Of a stretch of 64,000 nt of DNA, positions 35,940 through 48,489 are shown piece after piece. The stretch comes from Coriaria nepalensis. Taxonomy: Eukaryota > Streptophyta > Magnoliopsida > Cucurbitales > Coriariaceae. The notes under the pieces were generated by a model that was given only the letters and a program-made list of their open reading frames with translations, was not told where the DNA came from and searched no databases. Numbering within the stretch: the stretch's first letter is position 1; every line of letters starts with the position of its first letter. A program made the position numbers and the translations under genes. The stretch spans positions 1,562,501 through 1,626,500 of the forward strand of contig CP114484.1 in the NCBI GenBank assembly GCA_027186245.1, given 5' to 3'.

Positions 35940-38900
35940 TCATTTTGAAAACCTTGAGCAGTATATATTCTGATCAATGTAGTCAACAGCGATTATCTGG
36001 CCATTAAAAAGCCTTCGGTGCAAACAATGGGCCGCCATGGTAGAGGCTTCTCTCCTTCCATACTCCACAAAAATAGTCCCCGCTTCAAATACGTGCTCAA
36101 GAATAAAATCTGGGTCCTTATGGTTGCTCCTATCAGTAGCATCCACTGCTAAATCTGGGTTTTTTTGTTTCTCCATATCAGCCCCTTCTGCATTCAACTC
36201 ATCTTCAGGTACCAAATTGTTTCTCAGGCTGTTATCCATTTTTGTAGTATCAGCATCCTTATCATGATCCTCTGATTGATCTTGCATGCTATTCAGCTCT
36301 ACTTCGAGTTCCTGAAGTATTTTATTCTCACAAAAACCTATGTCTTCAAAAGCCACATTGCCATCTAGAACTTTACTGACATGAATGTAGTCATCTTCTA
36401 CAGCTTTCTCTTCTTCAACTTCTGTTTCCATTTTTATGTCACAAGTAGGTAAGCTTTGTGAGGTTGATTCCATAAAACTGATCGCTTGACATGCTTCAGG
36501 TGTAGTGGTTGGATCGTTGTTGAGCTTGACAACATTTACAGATTTGACAGAGCCAAACCTGCACAAGTAGGGATGTAATTTTATTTCTTTCAAAGATGTG
36601 GAACAAAATTCAAATGGGAAATAATTAATTATTATCGCAATACCTAGCACATTCTAACCGTATATCTTGAAGAATTTCTTCAACATCCGGTTCAGCTAGC
36701 ATCGATAGATCCTTACAGTTGAACTTACACGCATAAAAGAAACAAACAACTTAAGAATGGAGACATGATTACATATATACTTGTACCAACACCCTTACCC
36801 TCCAAAAAAGGAGGAAAATTAGTGAATAAAAAGAGAAAAATACATTCATACCACATTTTTAATTTTTAGTACTGGTGTGGGCTGTTTGAGAAGAGGCTTT
36901 GCATGCTCTGGGATTCGATAACTTGGAGGATGACCCACATGTTCCTACATAGGTAGTATTTGGTCAGTACCTCTATGTTAAATCTCATAGTTAAATAAAG
37001 CTATTCCACTGCTTTGATGAAATTGCATTTTAAAAAAAATGTGGGAATCATCAAGTACCGCGGATGTTGCATTTGGAGTTGCTTGAACTACAGTTAAGAC
37101 TTCACCCGCCAACTTCAGACCACTAAGACCGGCACAAGCTTTGAGTGTAACTGATTGATCTACATACTGCATTACAAGGTAGCAGCATATTTGAAATCAA
37201 AACAAAAATTAAAGCGACTTGCAAACCAAGAGAAACAATGAAAAGTGGAAAAAGGACATATACAAAAGGAAACCATTGTCAACATGGTTCATTAACAATT
37301 TAACATGTAATATTTATTACCTCCAAAAATGCACACGGTTCATTCAGGTCCTCATCAATCTCAAAGTGATATGCCTTCAAAGGTCCAAATGCAGTAGCAA
37401 TCTCTATAAGCTGGAAAACAACACAAATAACAGTTAGAGATAGAGCAGACGCAAATGATGGAAAAGAGGGAAAAAAGAGAGGACTGAGCAATAAGAAATT
37501 TGGTCATATTACCATTTCTGATGGCAGTGCCTTTGAGATTCCACCAACGAAAATCTGCAGCAACATGGGGAAGATAATGGTAAAGAAAAGAAACTCCACA
37601 ACCTATGTAGTGTACTATTTTAGTTAACGAAAGCAGTGCAGACTTCGTGCTAATTATTGGCAATTGTTTTGTAAGAGATTACACACCATAAATACAGAGA
37701 TTAGGAACATCAACAAGAAAATGCTACTATCAACAGAAGGATTGATTTTTCAATGGGTTAAATTCTAAGAATCATGTGCATCTTTGGGCACCTAAATCAA
37801 GTAAACAATGATTATAGACCAATATACTGCAACAATAATAAGAGGCAACATGTTGATTCTTAATAATATATGTTTAATACAGCATGAAGTACCTTATAAT
37901 TACTACAAGATGATTCAGAACATACCTTGTTAGGTGAATCCTCAACAATATCACTAATTATTGTGTCTTCTGCAGCCACTGATTTCTCCTGACCACCAGT
38001 CTGCATGAAAATAGCAACTGTCTGAAAACCTGCTACATGGATAGTAACCACAATATACCTCAGAAACTAAAACAAGGCAAACAAAAGTGATGGCTAAACC
38101 AAAAAAAGCATCTGTCTAAACATAGAAAATATAATCGCATGAAAAGGCATCAAGATTATACAGAGAAAAAATCGCTTGAAAATAGAAATAGGAGAGAAAA
38201 AAAGAAGTCCAATCCTGGTAAGCAAAATGCTGTCGAGTAAGAAGAAATAGATATTCCAGTATATTGATCTAGTACTAGTAGTTTTATTCCAAGATAAATT
38301 CAGGAATTTCCCAAACAGTTGAAATAAGGGTTTGATAAAGGCACCAGAGTAGCTGTTGTTTATATTTTCCTTTACTTTGGGGCTCTCATCCTTTTATTGC
38401 ATAGGAAATTCATCTTCCAAGGATCATAATATGAGTCCGAAAGTACAGAAGGCTAAATGTCAATAAAATAATTAATTTCCTAAGAGACTTCAATTACATA
38501 TACAACTGATGTAAGGATAAAATGAGATGGAGCAGATGAAGCTATTGTGGTGAGATCCAAATCAGGATTTTTCCAGTGTTATGCACTTCTTAGTTGCAAA
38601 ATGATAACTGCATGTAATAATACCTACTGAAAACGAGCAAATGGAGCAGTTGGGAACATCACCTCCATAGGATTACAAGATTACATTACGTGACAAGATA
38701 AATGCATTGGAAACATTCTTACAGATAGCTCAACGAAGTCCTTGGGACGCCTGATCCTCAGAATGGACCCAGAAAACAAATTCCCATCAAACGAAAGAGC
38801 TGCAGAAGCATCCTCTGGTGTAAGAAACTCCACAAGAGCTTGGCCCTTCTCTTTATGTATCTGCAAACAAGGTAGACACAACAAGTTTCTCGAGTCTACC

Positions 38901-40372
38901 ACATGAAAGACAGAATATAAGTTGAAAAACTTTGAAACATGCTGAACACTAACAATACAGCTAATGCAAGGCTGGGTTCCTTGTACACGATGAACTCCCG
39001 AAGACAGTAAAAAGTTATTAAGGCATTCCATTACAGCTTTCTCTGATGATGAAGATGGTATATTTTCTACATAAAGTCTCCTCATAGGCCTAGTAGCTTG
39101 TGTCAGTTGAACTGGTTCACTGGATGATTTCTCCTTTATTACTGAAGTACTTGGAGGAGGAAGCACAGGGAGGGCTCTCACTGTGTTCAAAGCAACAGCA
39201 ACAACTGAGGTCAACTGAACATCAGATGAAACCTTATGGTTTGAAGACTGTATATTTGAGGGAATTGCGGCAGAACTATCTTTTTCAGCAGATTTGAGAT
39301 CCCACCCAGCATTTATCTTCTCAGGTGATCGACTAGATGGAGGAGTCTTAACACCAACCTCAGATCTTCTCTTCCTGGGTGAATACCCACCAAGCCCACT
39401 TGTTAATCCACCATGCCGTCTATATTGGCTACTTTGTCCGTTATTTGATGATATACTCCTGTCAGGATCGGAATGTTGTCTACCCAACCTATCTTTTGAA
39501 GGATTCGATGAGAACTCTTTGTGCTCCTCTGCATGCTTGGAAGTGTGTTTGTGTGCCTGTGGTGAAAGTGCGGGGGATCTCCTATTTCTATTATCACGAT
39601 CTCGACTTCTTGACTGGCTTCTTTTCATCCCCGACTCTTCATAACGTGAACCTAATGATTCTTTCATCTTCTTCCTGCCTCTATCTTTTACATCATAATG
39701 CTTACTCAAATTATTTTTCTTTGCTGGATTCCCATCTCTGTTTTTGTCATGATCTCCATTTTGGTGCTTTCTCTTGTTTCCTCTCACATGTTTCCCTCCA
39801 CTCCTGTCAGTATGCCTGTCCCTACTCAATTCATCGCCTCCTGAATGTCTCTTCTTAGCTCCATTTACAGAATCTTCACCAAACTGCCTGTCACTTTTTC
39901 GCCTACCATGCATTTCTTCACTGCTTTTGCCTCCTTTATCTCTATTTCTAGTATCTAGTCTCATGTTAGCCTTCCCATCCATTCCTGACTCATGACTTTC
40001 TCTTTCCACCCTAGTGACTATACTGGAAACCTTAATGGAACCATTGCCTTCTCTCCTTCTAGGAGGTATTTTCACAGGTTCCTTCATCACCTGCTTTTCA
40101 ACAGTATCAGAAGAATCCTTATGTCCCAGGTTTCCCCCTTCAGATCCATGACAATTGTTAACATCATTAACAACGCCTTGTGATGGGATACTCCCTGCTT
40201 CAGCGGCAGCACCCTCTTCCAAATTTTCTCCTAACCCTTTTGTTTTCCTTCTACGCATGATATCACTATAGCTGAAAGGCCTAGTACGAGCTGCACTTCC
40301 TTCATCAGATTCATGCACAGAATGGCCACCACCCTTTCGAGACTTATATTTCTTCCTACTCCACCTATCCAT
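35940..40372 (-). CDS. U2AF large-subunit-like splicing factor, three RRMs
   Basis: A nuclear pre-mRNA splicing factor related to U2AF65, which recognises the 3' splice site. Exons on the minus strand are 40372-38954, 38860-38723, 38000-37926, 37554-37513, 37410-37321, 37166-37059, 36944-36852, 36723-36644 and 36558-35940, giving 887 residues. Residues 1 to about 400 form an RS/RD/KH-rich charged region (many SR, RDR and HKHTSKH runs). RRM1 covers about 430-520 (RRLYVENIPSSSSEKA; KGQALVEFLTPEDA). RRM2 covers about 545-625 (IFVGGISKALPSEM; GPLKAYHFEID). The C-terminal RRM is UHM-like, with LECARFGSVKSV, IFVEYGRREAST and an R-L-F match to the RxF motif. An acidic insert of about 130 residues splits it. 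The start is ATG 40372. It probably corresponds to At2g33435/At2g33440. Confidence 0.87.
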
Positions 40373-41214
40373 CTTCCTCAACGTAACCGTATCACATAGT
40401 CAACTCCGTCATATGGAAGAGGCCCAGAAATCTCTCCCAATCAATGTGTCCCCACCCTGCAACCAATCACACGTAGTCATTAACATCACCGCAGAGGAAA
40501 TCACCAGAATAAGTTTTTCGGCGAATTAATTGGAGAAGATAACTGGAATTAATAAACCTAGGGTAAATGCTAGCATTTTCTTTTTCAAAGAAAAAAAAAA
40601 AGAACTGAAATCTGCAGAGTAAGAGCAGCGTACCTTAGGTGTACGGATCCATGGACGCCAAGAATGGCTAACAGAGAGTGTGCGGCAAGCTAATGAAAGG
40701 AAATGACTACGGCAGCGACGATTCGGGCTCTGAAGCGAGGTCCGTACTCCGTAGTAAGGGAGAATGAACAGAAGAAGAAGACCTAAGGCGGATCAAGTTA
40801 TCCGCACAAAGAAGGTGAACAGATTTTTGGGTTAGACCTGCCGGTCTTTTCCAGTTCATGGACCATTTTTTAGGCCCGATAGTTTTCAGTTTTTTACCCG
40901 GGTTTTCTCTTTCCAGTAAATAGATAGTAAATAACTAAAATCATTACGTCATATATGAATTATATTTTTATAAATATAAATAAAATTTGTCTCGCATTAA
41001 TTATTTTTTACTTTATAAAGATTACATAATATTTTTAAAATTTTAAAAGAAATTGGATATAAGGTTTTCTTAAACATTATTAATTAAAATTTAAAAAAAA
41101 ATTAAGTTAAATTTAAAAAAAGAATTATGAAAACCCATATTGAATTTTAGTTATTTTGAAAAAATAGTTACATTTTTATTTCCGATTATTCACTCATTTC
41201 ACTTGAATTTACTG

Positions 41215-41255
<41 letters not shown>

Positions 41256-41833
41256 TTTATATACAAAAATATATGTTTCTGTATAATCCGTACCGACTTA
41301 CCCCAACTCCACTTACCATCCTAACCCTCGATGTACCCATACAAACTTTGGCTTTGATGCACAACATAAAAAACAAAAATGATAAAAGAAAAGGTAAATT
41401 AAATTAATTAATAAATAGACAAACAAAAAGCGAATAAGAATTTGAGTATATATAAGAATTTTAGATCATACAAAACAAGCTTCAGTTCGGAGTAGGAGTC
41501 TCACCTTATCACATAACATAACACGATATATACAAGCTCATCTGATAGAATAATTTGTCGGACATAAGACAGGACAACACATTCTTAATAACTTATCGAG
41601 GATTTCTATGATAAGTTAAGAATATCCGTGCGTAGAGTCTTTAGATATAATGACAATACATCATCTAAAGTACAGAAACATATAACATTATTTTGTTCCC
41701 TTCACTCTTACATGACAACACTGGACCAACTCTTTAGAAATGCCTTTAACTAACAACAAAGGAAGGAGAAAAGAGCAGATTCAAATCTCAAGATCTATAC
41801 AGGGTATGTTACTCCCGTCCTGTCCTATTTTTT
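40373..41833. other. Intergenic, U2AF-like promoter / MORF2 3' side
   Basis: A probable U2AF-like leader (a leader intron before 40460 is possible), then AT-rich DNA with an (AAT)n run. No further gene seen. Confidence 0.45.
41214..41255. repeat. (ATA)n microsatellite
   Basis: About 42 nt of uninterrupted ATA/AAT trinucleotides. Confidence 0.95.
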
Positions 41834-43676
41834 TCATCGCATGTTCTCTCTGCGGCGTTGATATCGAGTCCGGTCATTGTATCTTGGTCTGTCTTGAGAC
41901 CTTTGGGGTTGAGGCTCTACCCTCCTCTGTCTTTCAGGAGATCTTTGAACAATCTCACCATTCACAAGCAGTTCAGCTGCAGCAAGAGCAAGTGTAAACC
42001 ATAACAACTCAGCGACTAGAGATAAAACCATTGACATAATCAGAAAAACAGAAACATGAATGTAGTAACTTGTTCGAGGCCATAATCAAAAGGATTTCAT
42101 AGGCAAGGAGAATCACCAATGAGTACATATGAATGTACCTACTCCATTGATTTTGTAACTCCACAACATATAAAGCAACAGCGCAGGAGAAGATAGCTTC
42201 AATATGAGTCCATTAGCATTCAAAACTAAACATTACTAAACAAGGCTATTTATTAGCTTTGCCAAGATGGACTGACTATCAGTGAAAAGCAAAAACAAGA
42301 CTAGCAGCACACAATTAAATTAAAATGTTTCATCTCCCCTGATCTGCATCTCCACAAGCATAGAAGCTCAGAACAGTTGAGAGAAAATTGTTCTTAGTCC
42401 ATTAGCATTCAAAACTAAAGATTGCCTCAAGGACCATTTAGCTTTGCCAAGATGGACGTCACCATTACAAATCTAGTTTATTCTGATATAAAAAGAAGTA
42501 TAAATGCTATGCAATAATGTTTCATCTCCACTTGCTCAGCATCTCCACATATATAAGAAGCACATAATAGTTGAGAGAGGCATTTCATTTAAGTCCATTA
42601 GCATTCAAAACCAAACATTGTCCGAAAGACTATTTAGCTTTGCCAAGATGGACTGGTACATTTGCAACAGAAGCTCAAAAAGCATTGAATGTAACTATTT
42701 GGAATAACTATGGAAAAGCAAGATAATTATAGCAGTTCTTCTCATCGACATACCACAGATCAAATACTATATCACCAGTCATTAACAGAAAATCCAAGAA
42801 ATGTCTACTCTATTCACATATACGTTTCAAAATGATTACAATAGACAGACGTTTAGTAATTTACCCCCATAGTCTTTATTCTCGGGATCAACATATGAAT
42901 CGGGAAGCACAAAAAGAACACCAGGCACGCCTATCATCAAATAATTAGAGGGGAGTGAGAGTGTGAGGGGAATGAGCTCAACTAGCTTTATAAGATCATA
43001 AATTAGATACAATTGAGACAAACCTTCAAGTTTATTAGAGGTCTCTTCGTCAATTTCACAGCCAAAACCAAAATACCTCTCGCAAGAAACATTGTAAATT
43101 TTCTTCTTCGCTTCCTCTTCACTGATAAAAGAAACAAGAAAAACAATATACAAAAACCTCTTCACACCATTTATTTCACTAAAACCTACTTCCACAATAT
43201 ACAAAAACCCGAGAGAAAAACAATAATAAGCTCAGTTACCTCCCAAGAATCTTAGCTAGGGTTTGAATGTAGCAATCAATCATCTGCTGCTTAGTGGCAC
43301 CTTCACCACCAGGCTTGTCCATGACAATGAGCCAGTGCTCGTAGTCACATCCTGGAAATAAAGGAGCCATTTCGGTAGGAGGGCGGTCACTGAAGTTAGA
43401 GCTCGAGCTGAGTGGCGAGTAGGACGAGCTACCAGAACGGTTGACACGGCATCGGACGGGGGTGAACCTGGTAGAGTGGCTGGGTGACAGAGATTGGACG
43501 GCATGAGAGAGAGGTGACAGAGATCGACGACCGAGAAGGAGAGTTGGAACCGAAGGAGAACGGGTAAGTGTGGTAGAGGACGAGAGGAAGCGCATAGGGA
43601 GGAGAAGAGAGATGGAGAGTTGCCGAGATGCTGTGGTGGAGGCGGTGGCCATAGCACGAGCTAGGGTTAGAGCCAT
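41834..43676 (-). CDS. MORF2: Multiple organellar RNA editing factor MORF2
   Basis: MORF/RIP proteins join PPR proteins in C-to-U RNA editosomes; MORF2 acts in plastids and is needed for chloroplast development. Exons are 43676-43240, 43121-43024, 42930-42865 and 41976-41834, giving 247 residues. Residues 1 to about 90 are Ser/Thr/Leu/Arg-rich, a plastid transit peptide. The MORF box follows: [79 protein letters not shown], and the C-terminal [21 protein letters not shown] tail. The short C-terminus and the U2AF-like neighbour favour MORF2 over MORF9. One substitution is seen, Val for the usual Leu in the GLPGVLF motif. The start at 43676 is preferred over the in-frame ATG at 43712 because it gives [10 protein letters not shown], like Arabidopsis MORF2. 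Confidence 0.92.
42207..42656. repeat. Three-copy ~190 bp tandem repeat in a MORF2 intron
   Basis: The words AGTCCATTAGCATTCAAAAC and TTAGCTTTGCCAAGATGGAC recur in the same order. Copies start at 42207, 42396 and 42592, with spacings of 189 and 196 nt. TTTCATCTCC and CATCTCCACA words recur between them. All copies lie in the third intron (41977-42864). Confidence 0.85.
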
Positions 43677-44114
43677 TAACGAGAAATGAGCGAGTGAAGT
43701 GAAGAAATGCAAATAAAGAATGAGGATATGGGTTTAGGCTCAAGGGCTTTATCACCATAAGGATATTTATAGCTGGTTAAGGCCTAAAGGAGGGTGAATA
43801 TGTCTGCTCTGGGCCTTTGACTGGCGCTTTACGGGGGGGGGGGCTTACGGTTTTAGTGAAGTTTAATTGGGCCTTCCTCTTCGAATAAGCCCGTCAACGT
43901 AAAAATTAGTAAAACAACATGTCGTTCTCTTGATTCAAACCCTAGAGTAACTGTACTTGTGTTTCATTCCACTTTGTCTTCATTCATAGATCAGATCTAA
44001 TGGGGCGTTTGGTAGGCGTGAGAATCGGTATGGTTGCGGGACCCGCATAACTAATTTCGAATTTGTTTAAATCCTATTTGAATTTGTGAGTCATAAATTT
44101 ACATAAAGTATGTA

Positions 44115-44146
<32 letters not shown>

Positions 44147-44748
44147 TATTGTGTCCATTTATTTGCACATGAAAATGACCAGTAAACAATGAATTTAATT
44201 ACATGATTAATCAAATTTAGGTATTTTCTAAGGTTGAGAAAAAATAAAAATTTCAAAAATTACTAACATAATAATTTATTTAAATAATATATAAAATATT
44301 TCACGAATAAATAATTTCATTGTCACTAAAAAAAACCCTTTTTAAAGGAATCGAACTACACGGATAAATGGTATTCGTTTTAATTTCATTCTCACGGGAG
44401 AATCAAACCGCCCCTGAAGTTCTAAACCATTTGGATAAAACTTGAACATTTTCAAGTAAGTAACACAACAACAAACATAACAAAAAAACTGTTACTAAGT
44501 ATATGGATTACAAACAGAGCAAATAAAACAAAGTTCACATACAACAACATATCTTGCTTGCCCACGGTGAGAAAAAACACCATTAATGAGTACACCTTAT
44601 TGTTCCAGATACTACAGAAACGAAAAACAAACACTCCTTTCCAGAAACTGTACAGGAAAAAGCGAAATCCATGAAGCAAAAAGGCACACAACCTTCAAGC
44701 TAATTGCATCCCATAGAATGTGAAGAAGAAAAGCAGAGAGCCCTTCAT
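43677..44748. other. Intergenic, MORF2 promoter / cyanase 3' side
   Basis: The stretch holds GGGCC/GGCCT site II-like motifs at about 43768-43880, an 11-nt G run at 43833-43843, a telo-box-like AAACCCTAG at about 43938, and a TA run. AT-rich beyond that. No gene seen. Confidence 0.45.
44114..44141. repeat. (AT)n microsatellite
   Basis: An AT dinucleotide run of about 28 nt. Confidence 0.95.
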
Positions 44749-45505
44749 TTACTTCCCCTGCAAACTCAGTTTGGAAACCATATGCTCGACCTTCTGTTCA
44801 CAGTTTAAAAGGCAATGAAAAGAGATTTCTTCACAGTTCATCGTTTGATAGCAAGTAAATTGACTAACCTGCTCAGTGTGAGGCAGATACTTGCCGTCAA
44901 ATGTGAGAACTACACGGTCCTTTCCGTCAACACCTTTCACTTTGTCAACGGAGCAGTAAAAGTCAATGGCAGACATTCTAACAATATTACAAACAAACCC
45001 ATCAGTTATTACCAAATGATCGACTAACTTCCTCCTATGCAAACAAGTTGTAGAACATAGTTTCAAATTGGGAAAATTTACTAACATGCCATCACCAAAC
45101 TCCTCGTTGATGATTTCCTTGATGCTCTCTCCGAAATGCATAACAGCTTCATTCAACCTGCGATGAATGGAGGTCAAAATTGGGATTTTTGATTGAAACA
45201 AAGACCTAAAATTAAACATCGTGAGCGAAGATTTAAGGAGGGTCAGACCTGTAAATGGTAGGTTCTTGGATCACATTAGGGTCGTAAGATCTGAACGGAG
45301 GCTTCGACATCTCTTGGACGAGGCCATCGGTGAGGGAAGGAAGAGCGGCGATGAGTTTAGGGGCGGTCTCCGGCTTGAGCTGAGCTTGACGTCTAAGCAG
45401 CTGAGCTACATAGACGTTGGTGAGGCCAGTCTCTTGTGCTATCTCACTGTATGATTTTCCAGACTGTTGTTTCACGGCTTGGAGCCGATGAGTTACATCC
45501 GCCAT
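44749..45505 (-). CDS. CYN: Cyanase (cyanate hydratase)
   Basis: This enzyme decomposes cyanate with bicarbonate to CO2 and carbamate, which releases ammonia. Exons are 45505-45249, 45157-45086, 44977-44869 and 44793-44749, giving 160 residues, against 156 for the E. coli enzyme. The N-terminal part is a helix-turn-helix-like fold ([26 protein letters not shown]). The C-terminal catalytic part has [33 protein letters not shown] and [10 protein letters not shown]. The catalytic triad known from E. coli (Arg96, Glu99, Ser122) is present as Arg86, Glu89 and Ser112, split over exons 1 to 3. All introns are GT-AG and restore the family sequence exactly. Plants carry this as a single-copy cytosolic enzyme. 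Confidence 0.95.
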
Positions 45506-48489
45506 TTTTCAATCACCTTACCTCTGTTCTTTTCTCCCTCTCTCTAAACTCTTTTAAACAGTTCAATTTTACCATTTTCAGCCACACATATCTAGACAAG
45601 GCCCAATTGGATCCAAGGCATTACCATTTTCACCATCCTACATTACCATCCATTTGGGCCTGGATACATAACTGCAAGGCCCAACTGGATCAAAGGCAGG
45701 TAAGGCAAGTATGTGAAGTCTCTACTCTCTAGTGTCTACTGAGTTTCAGAAGTCAGAACCTATCTAGACAACGTTAATGTCGATCTCTTTTGATATACTT
45801 ATACCATACTTGATGCGTGAGTTGGTTTGACAATTAGGATGAAGACACGCAGCAAATCACGCGCAAGTCAAACATAAAAAGTAATAACAAGTTCAACAGG
45901 ATCTAAAATGGGGCATGTCCTTAAGAAGAGGGCATTGACATTGTTTGATCTATCTTCTTTAATTCATTTTACATATAGGGCTGGTAAGAGACTAGCATGA
46001 AAACACACAAAAAAATTTATAAATATTTATAAATATTATTATTTCGTATAAAAATAATATTTATATTTTATAATAAAATTTGATTTGTGACATGATACCG
46101 GTATCGATATAAATATAGCCGAAAATAGAGTTGTTAAACTTACATTTGCATTCGGAGGGTGGTCCCGGACCTCACCCTTCAATTCCTTGGAGAAACAAAG
46201 AGAATAAATGATGTACATAACATATCAAACTAAGAAAGATGCTTAACGAAAAGAATAAGGATCTTATTACAATTTCCGTGAGAAAGACATATCAGTATTA
46301 TCACGATGACTGGACCTTTTTGTTACATATTATTACATGCATGCATATATACCTAGAAGGATGATGGGTTGTAAGACGTTACTTTTCTCTGGGTTAACAT
46401 CTAGAAACTCTATAGTATAGTAGTAGGTACCAGTCAATGAACCAGTGAGAAACGTAAGGATTAAACATAGAGTAAAGAAGGATCCGATCGAATTAGTCGC
46501 AGTCAAACAAAACCATTGAATTTCTTATCCTTTTTGTTTGTATGTTTGACTAAAATATCAGCAATTACTCCGACGACAAAAAAGATAACTGCTTTTCCAG
46601 AAGCGTATCACTATGCACTACTTCAGTCTTATACTATTAAATGATTTTGAATTAGAAACTTACAAATGAGATCCAAATTTCTACGCAGATGACGTGGTGG
46701 CCCCAGTTTTCAAGTTGCAAGGAATATGATAGAGGAGAGTAAGCCAACAAAACATGACCAATAGTTGATGAATCCGTGGGTGGGGGAGAAGAATATTAAA
46801 CGCCGGTGAGTTTACACTGGCTATTGCAACCACATACTTCTCAGTTTTCTCGAAGGTCTATGTAGATATGTTCTCTTATGTTAGTCTGATTATGTCATCA
46901 TGATCAAACTTGTTTGTCACATGCATTTCAAAATGTAATAACTCAATTGGAATCCATAAACTTTATTCGAGACTTAGGAGAGCACGTGAATAATCATTAA
47001 TATCATTATTCCATGTACAAGAATCAATCTCCTACCTTGCTCAATATTGGCGAACTTCATATGGGTATAATTTCTTACTATTAACGAATAAAATTTCATT
47101 ATAATCGAAAATATTATAAGTAAGAACGATATTTATCGACATAATTCATATTATTCCAGAACTCGAAATGCCATCATACAACAAAGAAAGAATCATTTAT
47201 TGTCTTTAAGAATTTGATTTTTTGTATAAATATATTAAATAATAATTATATATTAAATAAGTTAAGACGAATAATTATGATTTATGAGTATATAAGATAT
47301 ATCAAATACATATATTTTTGTATAATCCAATAAAAAAAACCAACAAAAAAAAAGAAGAAATAAGAATAAAAAGAAAATATTTTTAAATTACATTCATACT
47401 TAATTAAAACATATAACTATATAAAGAAATTATAACTTCCATTTAAATAATTTAAGTAATGTTATAAGATTTTCACTAAGTAATACATGCATATAAACTA
47501 TATAACAACTTTGGCATGAAGAAACTCAACTTAATATTTATTTGCTTCATATAAATAATGATATTGTAAGATTTATATGATTAAAATTATAATTTTTAAT
47601 ATTCATAAATAATTATTTATATATATATTTAATATTAAAATAGAAAAGGGCGTCAATGAATCTTGATTGCACACGTAAGACAAAATGATAAAAACCAACC
47701 GAGTCGTGATCGAGGGGGGCTCACGTCGACAAAGACATAACCCAAAATGTGAAACATTGACCTACGTGACAGAAGCTTGCCAATTGGATACTAATGGTTT
47801 CATTTTACATCGTAAAATATAATCACATTGCAAGTTGTATCTTGATTCATAGATCCTAATATTAAAATAAAACATGAATTAAAGTATAACTATAGACACT
47901 AATGTTTGAAACAATGAAAATAAGCGAACATTTCTTGTACTGCAAGAATTAAGCTGTAAAATTCAAGCAAGCGACGTTGCAAGAGATTTTCAACTCTTGA
48001 TTAGTACACAAATCATAGATCTTAACGTACTGACAGATATTATTCATTAATAATAGTTTTTTATTTTTTTTTTAAATTTATTAGATTTTATTATAAATAT
48101 AATATATAAAAATAATATTTTCTATAAAAAAAAAATAATTTATATTTATATAATAATAATTTTCATTTTATCATATAATCATAAGTTTAATAAAAGAAGT
48201 TGATGCGAAGGTTTATACTTTACACAATAATATTACCCATGTTTGTGCCAAAAATTAGGTTTTTTGTAAGATAAGGATAAGAATAATAATCCCCTGTATG
48301 TGGATCTAGCTAGTCTATTTATGCATTTATTTATTTATAAGAAAAACAAATAAAAGAGGAGAGAGTGTGAGCTGTGGTCTATATAAATGAAACAAGTCGA
48401 GCCGATTGATGGGCAGTCGGAGGTGGAGCTAGGAAGCTTAAATCCTGAAACACAGGAACTAAGAAGAAGAAGAAGAAGAAGCAGAGGGC
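45506..48489. other. Intergenic, cyanase promoter to NPF promoter
   Basis: The left end carries three GGCCCA/TGGGCC elements at about 45598-45685, within a partly duplicated AAGGCCCAA-TGGATC-AAGGCA segment (45598 and 45676). The rest is AT-rich DNA without a supported gene. The right end holds the transporter promoter and a GAA repeat in its leader at about 48462-48480. Confidence 0.45.
48380..48388 (+). promoter_or_regulatory. Probable TATA box of the NPF transporter gene
   Basis: TATATAAAT lies about 102-110 nt before the ATG at 48490, with a plausible leader between. Sequence and spacing only. Confidence 0.5.

Noticed and set aside
43677..43712. Upstream in-frame ATG (43712) for MORF2
   Set aside because: The start at 43676 gives a better transit peptide and matches the family.
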